From positions 1 through 64,000 of the forward strand of contig NZ_JALKBD010000025.1 of assembly GCF_023015905.1 (NCBI RefSeq): 64,000 nt of DNA. The letters run 5' to 3'. Each line of letters begins with the position of its first letter. The stretch's first letter is position 1. The notes beneath the pieces were generated by a model that searched no databases, was not told where the DNA came from, and was given only the letters and a program-made list of their open reading frames with translations. Made by a program: the position numbers and the translations under genes. Origin of the DNA: Arenibacter sp. F20364. Its GTDB lineage: Bacteria > Bacteroidota > Bacteroidia > Flavobacteriales > Flavobacteriaceae. Of the stretch, positions 55,320-63,941 are shown piece after piece.

Positions 55320-56042
55320 ATGGACCAAACAAAGGGCAACATTGGAAAATTGTATTTAATCCCAACCACCTTGGGCGATAATGAACCCTTGGAAGTTTTA
55401 CCAATATCTATCAAAAGGACCATTGAACAAATTGATCACTACATCGTAGAAAATGAAAAAACGGCTAGACACTTTATAAAAAAGATAAGTTCCAAAAAGT
55501 CGCAACCAAGTTTACATATCAATGTACTTAACAAATTTACAGAACCAGAGATTCTTCCCACCTTTTTGGATCCTTGTTTTGAAGGTTACAACGTAGGTAT
55601 TCTATCGGAAGCTGGTTGCCCAGGAATTGCGGATCCCGGTGCCGATATTGTTGGCATTGCCCACCAAAAAGGGATACAGGTAGTACCCTTGGTTGGCCCT
55701 TCCTCCATTCTTTTGGCATTAATGGCCAGTGGATTAAACGGTCAAAGTTTTGCCTTTAACGGCTATTTGCCCATAGAAGCCGGGGAAAGAAAAAAAAGTA
55801 TCAAGAGATTTGAAAAACTTTCCCGAGATCATGACCAGTCACAGATTTTTATAGAAACCCCCTATAGAAACGATAAACTGTTGGCCGAACTTATAAAAAC
55901 ACTTTCTCCCCAAACCTTGGTTTGCGTTGCTTGCGACATTACATTGCCTACGGAGTTTATTGCTACCAAAAAAGTGATGGACTGGCATAAAATTTCTGTT
56001 GACCTCCATAAGAGGCCAACTATTTTTATAATCCACGCATAA
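55320..56042 (+). CDS. RsmI-like SAM-dependent methyltransferase
   Basis: 240 residues of the tetrapyrrole methylase (SpoU-unrelated, RsmI/UPF0011) fold: KLYLIPTTLGDNEPLEVLP, then VGILSEAGCPGIADPGADIV, VVPLVGPSSILLALMASGLNG, and QIFIETPYRNDKLLAELI. This is like RsmI (16S rRNA C1402 2'-O-methyltransferase) but with a modified start (no ...GNLGD motif: here TTLGD). It could be a paralogue acting on another RNA. It ends opposite a minus-strand terminator. Confidence 0.86.
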   Translation: MDQTKGNIGKLYLIPTTLGDNEPLEVLPISIKRTIEQIDHYIVENEKTARHFIKKISSKKSQPSLHINVLNKFTEPEILPTFLDPCFEGYNVGILSEAGCPGIADPGADIVGIAHQKGIQVVPLVGPSSILLALMASGLNGQSFAFNGYLPIEAGERKKSIKRFEKLSRDHDQSQIFIETPYRNDKLLAELIKTLSPQTLVCVACDITLPTEFIATKKVMDWHKISVDLHKRPTIFIIHA

Positions 56043-56066
56043 AAAAACCCTAACAATATGTTAGGG
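56041..56066 (-). terminator. Terminator of the lysozyme-like gene
   Basis: CCCTAACA (56048-56055) pairs with TGTTAGGG (56059-56066) over a 3-nt loop, and the minus strand reads into a T7 run. The stem begins just past the plus-strand methylase stop (56040-56042). Confidence 0.85.
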
Positions 56067-56094
56067 CCTTTCCATTTTCATAATTACAAAATCT

Positions 56095-56724
56095 TTATAT
56101 TCTTGGATTTCTCTTAGGGGTTACATGGGAAATATCGTATCCGGAGAATTTGCTAATATAGTAGGATACGGACGACCCAAAGTCATCATCTACATTTAAT
56201 TTACCATACGACCTTAAATACTTTTTTACATTCCCTGCTCCGGCTAAATGTGCAGCCGCCAGTATACCCGATTCCGTTATCTCCTGACCATTAATAACCA
56301 CCCCAACAAAGCGTTTAATATCCCTTCTAAGAATCCATTTATTTCTAGAAAGATTGGTATGAAATACCCTTTCCTGTAAAATTGGATCGTTAAGAAATAA
56401 GGTTGCGTTATAAACCCCTAGTAACTCCAGGGTACCAATACCAAATTGGTACTTTCCTAGATAACCTAATGCATTGGTGATAAAATAATTTCCTTGAGAT
56501 TCCTTAAAGGCCAAAGCCTCTTTAAACCCGTTGTAGGAAGTTCCTAAAAAGGGTGGCGCAGCCATAGTCGATTTCAAAACAGTTCTGTGTTTGGGAAACA
56601 AAACTTCTGTAGGTCCGTTTACTCTAAAAGCCTCGGGAATTACCATTTTAACTGGCTTAAACCCATAACTTATAAGAATAAAAATCATGATAACGGGGAA
56701 CAAGTAACTTGTCCACTTTCTCAT
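56095..56724 (-). CDS. Lysozyme/transglycosylase-like peptidoglycan protein
   Basis: 209 residues with a membrane anchor or signal at 8-25 (YLFPVIMIFILISYGF). The body has lysozyme-like features: ALAFKESQGNYFITNALGYLGKYQFGIGTLELLG, where the E of KESQGNY is a plausible catalytic Glu, and ESGILAAAHLAGAGNVKKYL. Relatives are often annotated as LysM/peptidoglycan-binding proteins, but no LysM domain is visible here. It probably trims or remodels the cell wall. The promoter region before it spans 56725-56881. Confidence 0.84.
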   Translation of the reverse strand: MRKWTSYLFPVIMIFILISYGFKPVKMVIPEAFRVNGPTEVLFPKHRTVLKSTMAAPPFLGTSYNGFKEALAFKESQGNYFITNALGYLGKYQFGIGTLELLGVYNATLFLNDPILQERVFHTNLSRNKWILRRDIKRFVGVVINGQEITESGILAAAHLAGAGNVKKYLRSYGKLNVDDDFGSSVSYYISKFSGYDISHVTPKRNPRI

Positions 56725-56881
56725 ATTTTGGTTTTCTTAAGACTTACAACCAAAAAAGGGTTTGCTTAAATTTCACATGACAAAGATATGCCCGTTTTTT
56801 AAAAACAGACCTATTTTAACTCAACTTTGTACAAAATGTAAGAAATATTGGGCAAATGACACTTAAAGTAGGGTAATCGGT

Positions 56882-57925
56882 TCAACGGTTTATCTTTTGA
56901 CTATTGATCCATCGGACATACTGCTCTTTATTACGGTTATGCTGCGCCAAAGTCTTTGCAAACTTGTGATAACCAAAGTTTTCCACATTGGCCACGAAGT
57001 AATAATAATCATGTTTTTCGGAATTCAAAACAGCATCTATGGCCGAAATATCGGGCATAGCAATTGGTCCTGGTGGCAAACCTGCATATTTATAGGTGTT
57101 ATAGGGCGAATCCAATTCCAGGTCTTTATACAACACCCTTTTTATAATGGTATCAAAATTACCTGTATGTCGTTTAATGGCATAAATTACCGTAGGATCT
57201 GCCTGCAGCAGCATTCCCTTAGCCAGTCGGTTTAGGTATACACCCGCCACTCTTGGCCTTTCATCTACTTTTGCCGTTTCTTTATGTACTATGGATGCCA
57301 AGGTGGTTACCTCCGAGGAGTTAAGCCCCAAAGATTTGGATTTGGCAATGCGTTCTTCGTTCCAAAACCTTTTGTACTCCTTTAACATCCTTTCCCTAAA
57401 GCCCTCGGCCGAAGTATTCCAGAAAAACTCGTAACTGTTGGGAATATACATGGAAAGTGCCGTTTTGTCGTTAAACCCGTTGGCCCTTAAAAATTCTTGC
57501 TCCCTGAATACACTCAATAAAGCCGTACTATCCGCCTCTATCTGAAGTGATATTCTACCGGCCAGATCCGCGAAATTCTCCTGGTTGTTAAAAGCAACTT
57601 TAACGGGAATATTGCCACTTCGCAGGGAATTGACAATATCGTTATTATTCATCCCCTTTTTTATGGCATATTTCCCCGCTTTTATATTGGCGCTATAGCC
57701 CTTTCTATCCGCTGCGGACACAAAAGTCTTCCAATTCTTCAAAAGTGGTTCCAAAATTCCCTTCACTTCTTGAAAGTCTGAATTTGAAGGAACATACACG
57801 TAGGCAACTTCATTGTTAAATTGCGTGTTGGGCACAAAGAAGGCCCGATAAACCATATAGGCAAAAGCCCCACCTACCAACATTCCGGCAATGACGATAA
57901 CCAATAAAATTTTCTTTATATACAT
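56882..57925 (-). CDS. mltG: Endolytic transglycosylase MltG
   Basis: MltG cuts nascent glycan strands at the inner membrane and sets their length. 347 residues; one N-terminal membrane helix (KILLVIVIAGMLVGGAFAYMV), a LysM-like domain, and the YceG catalytic domain with the catalytic Glu in LASIVHKETAKVDERPRVAGVYLNRLAKGM, then LQADPTVIYAI and the end PGPIAMPDISAIDAVLN. The ATG shares a base with the stop of the GNAT gene (TAATG). Confidence 0.95.
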   Translation of the reverse strand: MYIKKILLVIVIAGMLVGGAFAYMVYRAFFVPNTQFNNEVAYVYVPSNSDFQEVKGILEPLLKNWKTFVSAADRKGYSANIKAGKYAIKKGMNNNDIVNSLRSGNIPVKVAFNNQENFADLAGRISLQIEADSTALLSVFREQEFLRANGFNDKTALSMYIPNSYEFFWNTSAEGFRERMLKEYKRFWNEERIAKSKSLGLNSSEVTTLASIVHKETAKVDERPRVAGVYLNRLAKGMLLQADPTVIYAIKRHTGNFDTIIKRVLYKDLELDSPYNTYKYAGLPPGPIAMPDISAIDAVLNSEKHDYYYFVANVENFGYHKFAKTLAQHNRNKEQYVRWINSQKINR

Positions 57926-58449
57926 TAGCTATTTATCTTTTGAAACAAGATTTCATTTTTATAAACTCCATTGGAGTAAATCCAATCCTTTTTAACTCCA
58001 ACTTTCTCAAACCCCAGTTTTGAAAACAAATGAATACTGGAAGCGTTTTCCTCCAATACATTTACATAAACCTGCCTCATGCCCAATGCTAGAAAGGCAT
58101 AATTGGTAAGTATCTCCACCGCTTCAGTGCCAACCCCTTTGTTTCTATCACTAGTTTGACCCACGATTATCCCCATCCCTACCCTTAAATTCTTGGGGTC
58201 AAAATCAAACAAGTCAATTAAACCTAATAGATCTCCTTCCAAACTGCAAATACCCATCCGTAATTGTTTTACCTCGTAAATATCTTTATGGGCATTTTCC
58301 AAGTAAAGTTGTAGCACCTGTTTGGAATAAGGTGCAGTTGTGCCACTAATTTCCCAAATTTCAGGATTGTTTTCCAATTCATACAGGAAATCCAAATCTT
58401 GGGGCTCCAAGGCTCTCAGGTAAATCTGTTTTCCTTTAAGGCTCAACAT
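57925..58449 (-). CDS. GNAT family N-acetyltransferase (RimJ/RimL-like)
   Basis: 174 residues. Starts LKGKQIYLRALEPQDLDFLYELENNPEIWEISG, as RimJ/SpeG-like proteins do, with acetyl-CoA motif GMGIIVGQTSDRNKGVGTEAVEILTNYAF. It overlaps dapF by 14 bp at its start and mltG by 1 bp at its end, making a coupled dapF-GNAT-mltG unit. Substrate unknown; by context, a cell-wall precursor or amino acid is possible. Confidence 0.9.
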   Translation of the reverse strand: MLSLKGKQIYLRALEPQDLDFLYELENNPEIWEISGTTAPYSKQVLQLYLENAHKDIYEVKQLRMGICSLEGDLLGLIDLFDFDPKNLRVGMGIIVGQTSDRNKGVGTEAVEILTNYAFLALGMRQVYVNVLEENASSIHLFSKLGFEKVGVKKDWIYSNGVYKNEILFQKINS

Positions 58450-59218
58450 TTATCTCCCCTTTAAAAACTAACTGTGCCGGACCTGTCAACCATATTTGAT
58501 CAAAGCCATTTGCATTGCTTTTGAATTTCACCTGGAGATTGCCCCCAGGGGTAATGATCTTTACGGAATCCTTTTTGGTCTTCCCCGAATGATACATGGC
58601 CAACGCAACAGCAGTTACCCCAGTACCACAGGAAAAGGTCTCATCTTCCACTCCCCGCTCATAGGTCCTTACATTAAAGGTATCCTCAGTGGCTTGATCT
58701 ACAAAGTTAATATTGCTTCCTTGTTCCCCGTACAAACCATAACGAAGCTTTGCACCTTCCTTGCGTACATCAAAATCCTTAAGTCCGTCCACCATCTGTA
58801 CGTGGTGCGGAGAACCTGTATTGAGAAATAATGAATTGGTTTTTTCCTTAATTTCTTTCACATCCTGCATCTCCAAGCTAACTATACCATTAGCAGTAGT
58901 GGCTTTATGAAGTCCGTCTACCGCCATAAATGAGGTATTTTGGTCTACAACCCCCAAATAATTGGCAAAGGCTACAATGCACCTACCCCCATTACCGCAC
59001 ATAGTGCCCTGTCTACCGTCGGAATTATAATAGACCATTTTAAAATCCGTATCCTCATCATCTTCCAATAAAATGAGTCCATCGGCACCAATGCCAAATC
59101 TTCTATCGCATAAAAAAGAGACCAACTTAACATTGTCCTTTGGAAAACCTCCCTTGCGATTATCTATCATGACAAAGTCATTGCCCGTTCCTTGGTACTT
59201 ATAAAAATTCAGTAGCAT
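58436..59218 (-). CDS. dapF: Diaminopimelate epimerase
   Basis: DapF converts LL-diaminopimelate to the meso form for lysine and peptidoglycan. 260 residues with FYKYQGTGNDFVMIDNR, the two catalytic cysteines in MCGNGGRCIVAFA and FSCGTGVTAVALA, and GSPHHVQMVDG. Heads a coupled unit with a GNAT and mltG. A -7 promoter element lies upstream. It completes the pathway with dapA at 34698. Confidence 0.96.
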   Translation of the reverse strand: MLLNFYKYQGTGNDFVMIDNRKGGFPKDNVKLVSFLCDRRFGIGADGLILLEDDEDTDFKMVYYNSDGRQGTMCGNGGRCIVAFANYLGVVDQNTSFMAVDGLHKATTANGIVSLEMQDVKEIKEKTNSLFLNTGSPHHVQMVDGLKDFDVRKEGAKLRYGLYGEQGSNINFVDQATEDTFNVRTYERGVEDETFSCGTGVTAVALAMYHSGKTKKDSVKIITPGGNLQVKFKSNANGFDQIWLTGPAQLVFKGEINVEP

Positions 59219-59234
59219 ATTGTAATTTATGACG

Positions 59235-59242
59235 CAAATATA
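59235..59242 (-). promoter_or_regulatory. Candidate -7 promoter of dapF
   Basis: The minus strand reads TATATTTG (TAnnTTTG), 16 bp before the dapF ATG. No -33 TTG at usual spacing. Confidence 0.45.
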
Positions 59243-59344
59243 TAATTTTATTAAGGTTTTTTTATCAGTTAAAAACTCGTTAAAGCCAAATAATTGCTAT
59301 GGAATTGTGTTAATTTTACAAGAGCAAATTAAAAAAATGTTTTT

Positions 59345-60739
59345 ATGAAGAAATTTGGAAGTTTATTATTGGTCTCTGTTTTTGCAGGTGCTGTTACCTT
59401 AGGTGCTTACAAACTTTTTTTTGAGAAACCAAATTATGCAGTAATACAGGAAGACAGTGGGGCAAAGATGATTTCCTCTAGCTACACCCCTACTTCCGCC
59501 AAGGGCGCTGGCATTAACGAAGTAGATTTCACCATGGCAGCACAGAATACGGTGAATGCAGTGGTACACGTTAAAAATGTTACCGTAAGCAAAAGCCCCT
59601 CCAGCATCATGGAGTACTTTTACGGATATAGTGGCAGCCAAACTCCCCAAGTGGGTACGGGTTCCGGGGTTATAATCTCTCAAGACGGTTATATAGTGAC
59701 CAACAACCACGTAATTTCCAATGCCGATCAACTGCAGGTGACTCTAAACAATAATAAGACCTACGATGCCGAGCTGATCGGTACCGATCCTAACTCCGAT
59801 ATTGCCCTAATCAAAATAGATGTTGATAGGCAATTACCTTATCTAGCTTTTGGGGACTCGGACAATACAAAGGTGGGAGAATGGGTCTTGGCCGTAGGGA
59901 ACCCATTTAATTTAACGTCCACGGTTACAGCAGGGATCGTTAGTGCCAAGGCCAGGGCATTGGCTAGTTTGGATCAATCATTTATTCAGACCGATGCGGC
60001 CGTAAACCCTGGAAACAGTGGCGGAGCTTTAGTAAACACCAATGGTGACCTTATCGGAATAAACACCGCGATTACCTCACAAACAGGTTCTTATGTAGGG
60101 TATTCCTTTGCAGTTCCCAGCAATATTGCAAAAAAAGTGGTAGAGGACATTATGGAATACGGCAACGTTCAAAAGGGAATATTAGGTATCAATACCGTAC
60201 CCATGAACAGTCCCTACGCCGTTGAAAATGGAATAAATGAAATTGATGGGGTTTATATAGCCGGCGTTGAGGAAGATTCCGGTGCCTATGATGCAGAATT
60301 GAAAGAAGGTGATATTATTAAGAATATAGACAATGTTGAGATTCACAAATTTGCAGATCTAATTGGCTATATTTCTTCTAAAAGGCCTGGAGATGAGCTC
60401 TTGGTTACCGTATTACGTGGTAATGAACGGATGGAATTCCCAGTGATGTTGAAGGAAAGGCAAACCATTATTATTCCTGTTTTGGGCTTTGAAGTCAAAA
60501 ACTTGACCGAAGAGGAGAAAAAGGCCTTCAGGACAAAAAAAGGAGTTAAAATAATAGGTGTGCCCGAAACATATAGAAATTATGGATTTGAAGGAAAAGT
60601 TTTGCTTTCCTTTGGGGAAGAGGAAATCAACAACATTCAGGATGCCAAAAACAAGTTTGGTACCATCTCTAGATATGATAGGGCAAGCATTACCATGTTG
60701 AATAAAAAAGGCGAGAAAGAACGACTTATAATTCAATAA
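59345..60739 (+). CDS. HtrA/DegP-family serine protease
   Basis: 464 residues. An N-terminal membrane anchor or signal (GSLLLVSVFAGAVTLGAYKLFF) places it in the periplasm. The trypsin-like domain has the full triad: His in VTNNHVISNADQL, Asp in DPNSDIALIKID, Ser in AAVNPGNSGGALVNTNGD. PDZ domains follow at about 280-375 and 385-464 (GVYIAGVEEDSGAYDAELKEGDII). It degrades or refolds misfolded envelope proteins. It is followed by a perfect palindromic terminator. Confidence 0.95.
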   Translation: MKKFGSLLLVSVFAGAVTLGAYKLFFEKPNYAVIQEDSGAKMISSSYTPTSAKGAGINEVDFTMAAQNTVNAVVHVKNVTVSKSPSSIMEYFYGYSGSQTPQVGTGSGVIISQDGYIVTNNHVISNADQLQVTLNNNKTYDAELIGTDPNSDIALIKIDVDRQLPYLAFGDSDNTKVGEWVLAVGNPFNLTSTVTAGIVSAKARALASLDQSFIQTDAAVNPGNSGGALVNTNGDLIGINTAITSQTGSYVGYSFAVPSNIAKKVVEDIMEYGNVQKGILGINTVPMNSPYAVENGINEIDGVYIAGVEEDSGAYDAELKEGDIIKNIDNVEIHKFADLIGYISSKRPGDELLVTVLRGNERMEFPVMLKERQTIIIPVLGFEVKNLTEEEKKAFRTKKGVKIIGVPETYRNYGFEGKVLLSFGEEEINNIQDAKNKFGTISRYDRASITMLNKKGEKERLIIQ

Positions 60740-60755
60740 AACCTAAAGTATATAA

Positions 60756-60787
60756 AAAAAAAGCGCTCCGATCGGAGCGCTTTTTTT
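60756..60787. terminator. Perfect 32-bp palindromic terminator of htrA
   Basis: The sequence is perfectly self-complementary from 60756 to 60787, centred on GATC, with a GC-rich core (AGCGCTCCGATCGGAGCGCT) and A and T runs at its edges. Confidence 0.92.
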
Positions 60788-60822
60788 ATGCCATTATTTT
60801 TTACGAAAACGTTTGAAATATA

Positions 60823-60830
60823 TAATTTTG
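60823..60830 (+). promoter_or_regulatory. Candidate -7 promoter of gap
   Basis: TAATTTTG (TAnnTTTG) ends 29 bp before the gap ATG at 60860. Confidence 0.5.
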
Positions 60831-60859
60831 CCCAAAACCCCATAATTCAAAATAAACCT

Positions 60860-62308
60860 ATGAGCGCTATTAAACTATATGAAAAGGAATTGGCTTTTCA
60901 AGCGGACAGAAGGAAGGCCACCACCGAGTTCATTAAAATTGCAAGTGATTTATGGTATGATAAATCCATAGAAATTGTTCTTTTTAAAAATCAGGTAATA
61001 GATAAGAACGTTAGCGACATTATAAACCTACATGAGTATGCCGGCGAATTTGTTCAAAAACCTATATCAATATTCGATTCGGTCGAAATATTGAGAACTA
61101 TAGATGATATTCAACTACCTCCTTCCAAATTGGATATCGGAAAACTCACCTATGAATATCATTCCGACGACAATAATTATAACAATGTGAAGGCTTTTGT
61201 ACTGGATAAGCTAAGAAGCGCCAATACCAGCAATGAGATTATACCCAAGGATGTTGTGTTATATGGTTTCGGAAGAATTGGCAGATTATTGGCCAGGGAA
61301 TTAATGGCAAAAACGGGCAAGGGAAATCAGTTAAGGTTAAGAGCTATTGTTATCCGCGGGACCATTACACCTGAAATTCTGGAAAAGAGAGCTAATTTAC
61401 TAAGAACAGATTCCGTTCACGGACAATTTATGGGAACAGTGGACATCGACTATAAAAACAAAGCATTGGCCATAAATGGTACCACTGTTCACATTATTGA
61501 AGCCAGAAATCCGGAGGACATAGATTATACCCAATATGGGATTACCAACGCTCTCATAATAGATAATACTGGAGCTTTCAGGGACAAGGAGGCCCTAAGT
61601 AGGCACTTGGCATCCAAAGGTAGTGATCAAGTGCTACTTACCGCCCCTGGCAAAGAGGTTCCCAATGTAGTTCATGGTGTTAACCACATGGAATTTGACC
61701 CAGACATCATTAAAATATTTTCTGCTGCTTCTTGCACAACAAATGCTATAACCCCTATATTAAAGGTGGTAAATGATTCTTTGGGAATAAAAAGAGGACA
61801 TATAGAAACCATTCATGCCTATACGAACGATCAAAATTTAGTGGACAATATGCATGGAAAATACAGACGCGGCCGGGCTGCGGCCCTAAATATGGTAATT
61901 ACGGAAACTGGTGCCGGAAAGGCAGTGGCCAAGGCACTTCCTCAACTCATCGGCAAGCTGACATCCAATGCCATAAGGGTACCTGTCCCCAATGGCTCTT
62001 TGGCGATTTTGAATTTGGAGATAAAAAACAAAACTTCCAAGGAAGCGTTGAATACCATTGTTAAAAAATATGCCTTGGAAGGCGATTTGGTAGAACAAAT
62101 AAAGTTTTCCCTTAGTAATGAACTGGTATCTACGGACATTGTAGGAACTTCTGCCCCTTCAATTTATGACAGTACGGCCACCATAGTGTCGGACGATGGC
62201 AAGAACTTAGTGCTATACATTTGGTATGATAATGAATTTGGATATTCCCACCAAGTAATTCGCCTTGCCAAATACATCGCTAAGGTACGCAGGTACACTT
62301 ATTATTAA
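60860..62308 (+). CDS. Glyceraldehyde-3-phosphate dehydrogenase, long form
   Basis: 482 residues, start MSAIKLYEKELAFQ (the open frame extends 24 codons upstream into the terminator-promoter region). Residues about 1-130 are a helical N-terminal extension absent from classical ~335-residue GapA. The Rossmann motif is VVLYGFGRIGRLLARELM, and the catalytic Cys is in FSAASCTTNAITPILKVV, with YTNDQNLVDNMHGKYRRGRAAALNMVITETGA following. Long GAPDHs are the norm for some Bacteroidota. It probably works in glycolysis or gluconeogenesis; coenzyme preference is not clear. Confidence 0.93.
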   Translation: MSAIKLYEKELAFQADRRKATTEFIKIASDLWYDKSIEIVLFKNQVIDKNVSDIINLHEYAGEFVQKPISIFDSVEILRTIDDIQLPPSKLDIGKLTYEYHSDDNNYNNVKAFVLDKLRSANTSNEIIPKDVVLYGFGRIGRLLARELMAKTGKGNQLRLRAIVIRGTITPEILEKRANLLRTDSVHGQFMGTVDIDYKNKALAINGTTVHIIEARNPEDIDYTQYGITNALIIDNTGAFRDKEALSRHLASKGSDQVLLTAPGKEVPNVVHGVNHMEFDPDIIKIFSAASCTTNAITPILKVVNDSLGIKRGHIETIHAYTNDQNLVDNMHGKYRRGRAAALNMVITETGAGKAVAKALPQLIGKLTSNAIRVPVPNGSLAILNLEIKNKTSKEALNTIVKKYALEGDLVEQIKFSLSNELVSTDIVGTSAPSIYDSTATIVSDDGKNLVLYIWYDNEFGYSHQVIRLAKYIAKVRRYTYY

Positions 62309-62451
62309 AATTCACCCAATGTATAATAATATACGAAATAGTGGGTTATTCTATTTAGTTAAGCTACGTTGTATCCCTTTTTTTTAAAATACGGGAATAT
62401 TAAAGTATTTTAGCCCTCTCTAAATCATTATTAACAATAAGAATTACATAA

Positions 62452-63072
62452 ATGAAAATTTCGAAATTACTCTTTATCGTAATGGCTCTATTGTCATTTA
62501 ACCTACACTTTGCTCAGGAATCCGAGGAGGAGGATAAACTTTCCTTGGACCAAGGCCCAATTAGTTCCCAATTCGAATATATCTCCAAAAAATCTGGCAA
62601 TTACAGGGCTGATGGGGTAAGATACGAAGTAGTTAAAGAATTTAACTTGGAGAAACTGAGACAAAACGTGTTGGATTCCATTAATGCCTTCAACAAAAAG
62701 GTCAATGAACTAAATGGTACCATTGCCGGACATGTTGAAACAATAGAATCGCTGAACAAAAAACTGGAAGAGACAACCAACAATCTTTCCGAGGTAACCG
62801 AAGAGAAGGATAGTATGTCTTTTCTAGGTATCCTAGTGGCCAAAAGCACCTACAATTTTATTCTTTGGACCATAATTGCGGGTTTATTGCTGTTTTTATT
62901 ATTTTTTATATATAAATTCAGAAATAGCAATATTCTTACCCAAGAAGCCAAATCGACCCTAGCGGAAGTGGAAACCGAATATGAAGATCACAGAAGAAGG
63001 GCGTTGGAAAGGGAACAAAAAATTAGTAGACAGCTGCAGGACGAGATCAATAAGCACAAAAAGTCCAAATAA
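62452..63072 (+). CDS. Membrane protein with coiled coil, next to trmD
   Basis: 206 residues. Signal peptide (SKLLFIVMALLSFNLHFAQ), then an extracytoplasmic region ending in a coiled coil (about 85-125), a membrane helix (about 137-158, FILWTIIAGLLLFLLFFIYKF) and a cytoplasmic basic/charged tail. No catalytic motif. Relatives beside trmD in flavobacteria have sometimes been named tRNA (guanine-N1)-methyltransferase by error; nothing here supports a methyltransferase. Function unknown. Confidence 0.85.
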   Translation: MKISKLLFIVMALLSFNLHFAQESEEEDKLSLDQGPISSQFEYISKKSGNYRADGVRYEVVKEFNLEKLRQNVLDSINAFNKKVNELNGTIAGHVETIESLNKKLEETTNNLSEVTEEKDSMSFLGILVAKSTYNFILWTIIAGLLLFLLFFIYKFRNSNILTQEAKSTLAEVETEYEDHRRRALEREQKISRQLQDEINKHKKSK

Positions 63073-63112
63073 ATTTTAAAGAACCGTTTGGATTTTTTAC
63101 GGATGGAATTTT

Positions 63113-63137
63113 AAAAGCTCCTTTTTAGGGGCTTTTT
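63113..63137 (+). terminator. Terminator before trmD
   Basis: AAAAGCTCC (63113-63121) pairs with GGGGCTTTT, one G-U pair, over a short loop, followed by T. It ends the coiled-coil gene transcript. Confidence 0.7.
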
Positions 63138-63194
63138 CCTTTTGCTCTTTATGGGCAAAAACAAAATATTACAAAGGATTGCGTCTAATTTTAC

Positions 63195-63202
63195 TACTTT
63201 TG
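63195..63202 (+). promoter_or_regulatory. Candidate -7 promoter of trmD
   Basis: TACTTTTG (TAnnTTTG) 42 bp before the trmD ATG, after the terminator at 63113-63137. Confidence 0.45.
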
Positions 63203-63244
63203 ATCCCTCCCTGTAAAAAACATTAATTCTTATTGATTTCACCC

Positions 63245-63922
63245 ATGCGAATAGATATAATTACAGTAGTTCCAGACATCCTTAAAAGTCCTTTTGAAGC
63301 ATCAATCTTGAAACGGGCAATAGATAAAGGAATTGTCGAAGTCCATATACACAACTTAAGGGATTATACGGACAAAAGTTACAATCAGGTTGATGATTAT
63401 CAGTTTGGGGGCGGTGCAGGTATGGTCCTAATGATAGAGCCTATTGACAAATGTATTTCCACATTGAAAAGTCAACGCGAGTACGATGAAGTAATTTATA
63501 TGACCCCGGATGGAAAAACCCTGAATCAGAAGATCGCCAATGGGTTGTCTTTATTAAATAATGTAATCATTCTTTGTGGCCACTACAAGGGCGTTGACCA
63601 ACGCGTCCGGGACCTATTTGTCACCAAGGAGATATCTATAGGTGATTATGTCCTATCTGGAGGAGAATTGGGGGCAGCCGTGCTCTGTGATACGGTTATA
63701 CGATTAATTCCGGGCGTATTGAACAATGAAACCTCTGCGCTTACGGACACGTTTCAGGATAACTTACTTGCCCCTCCCGTCTATACCAGACCCGCCGATT
63801 ACAAGGGCCATAAAGTACCGGATATCCTATTGGGCGGAAACTTTCCGGAAATAGAGACATGGCGGGAGGATCAGGCGTACAAAAGAACCGAACAGCTTCG
63901 TCCAGACCTACTTGAGGATTAG
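63245..63922 (+). CDS. trmD: tRNA (guanine(37)-N1)-methyltransferase
   Basis: TrmD methylates G37 of tRNAs to hold the reading frame. Start [22 protein letters not shown] (cut: [12 protein letters not shown]) is canonical; the earlier TTG is less likely. 225 residues with the trefoil-knot SAM site [32 protein letters not shown], and the [17 protein letters not shown] motif. In many bacteria rplS follows; here the next reading frame is not L19. Confidence 0.95.
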   Translation: MRIDIITVVPDILKSPFEASILKRAIDKGIVEVHIHNLRDYTDKSYNQVDDYQFGGGAGMVLMIEPIDKCISTLKSQREYDEVIYMTPDGKTLNQKIANGLSLLNNVIILCGHYKGVDQRVRDLFVTKEISIGDYVLSGGELGAAVLCDTVIRLIPGVLNNETSALTDTFQDNLLAPPVYTRPADYKGHKVPDILLGGNFPEIETWREDQAYKRTEQLRPDLLED

Positions 63923-63941
63923 CTTAGGCACCGATTTTCCT

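Noticed and set aside
60788-60859. N-terminal extension of the GAPDH
   Set aside because: It begins at the edge of the terminator and passes through the -7 element; the M at 60860 fits the family.
62452-63072. tRNA (guanine-N1)-methyltransferase
   Set aside because: The protein is a signal peptide, coiled coil and membrane helix without SAM-binding motifs; trmD proper is the next gene.
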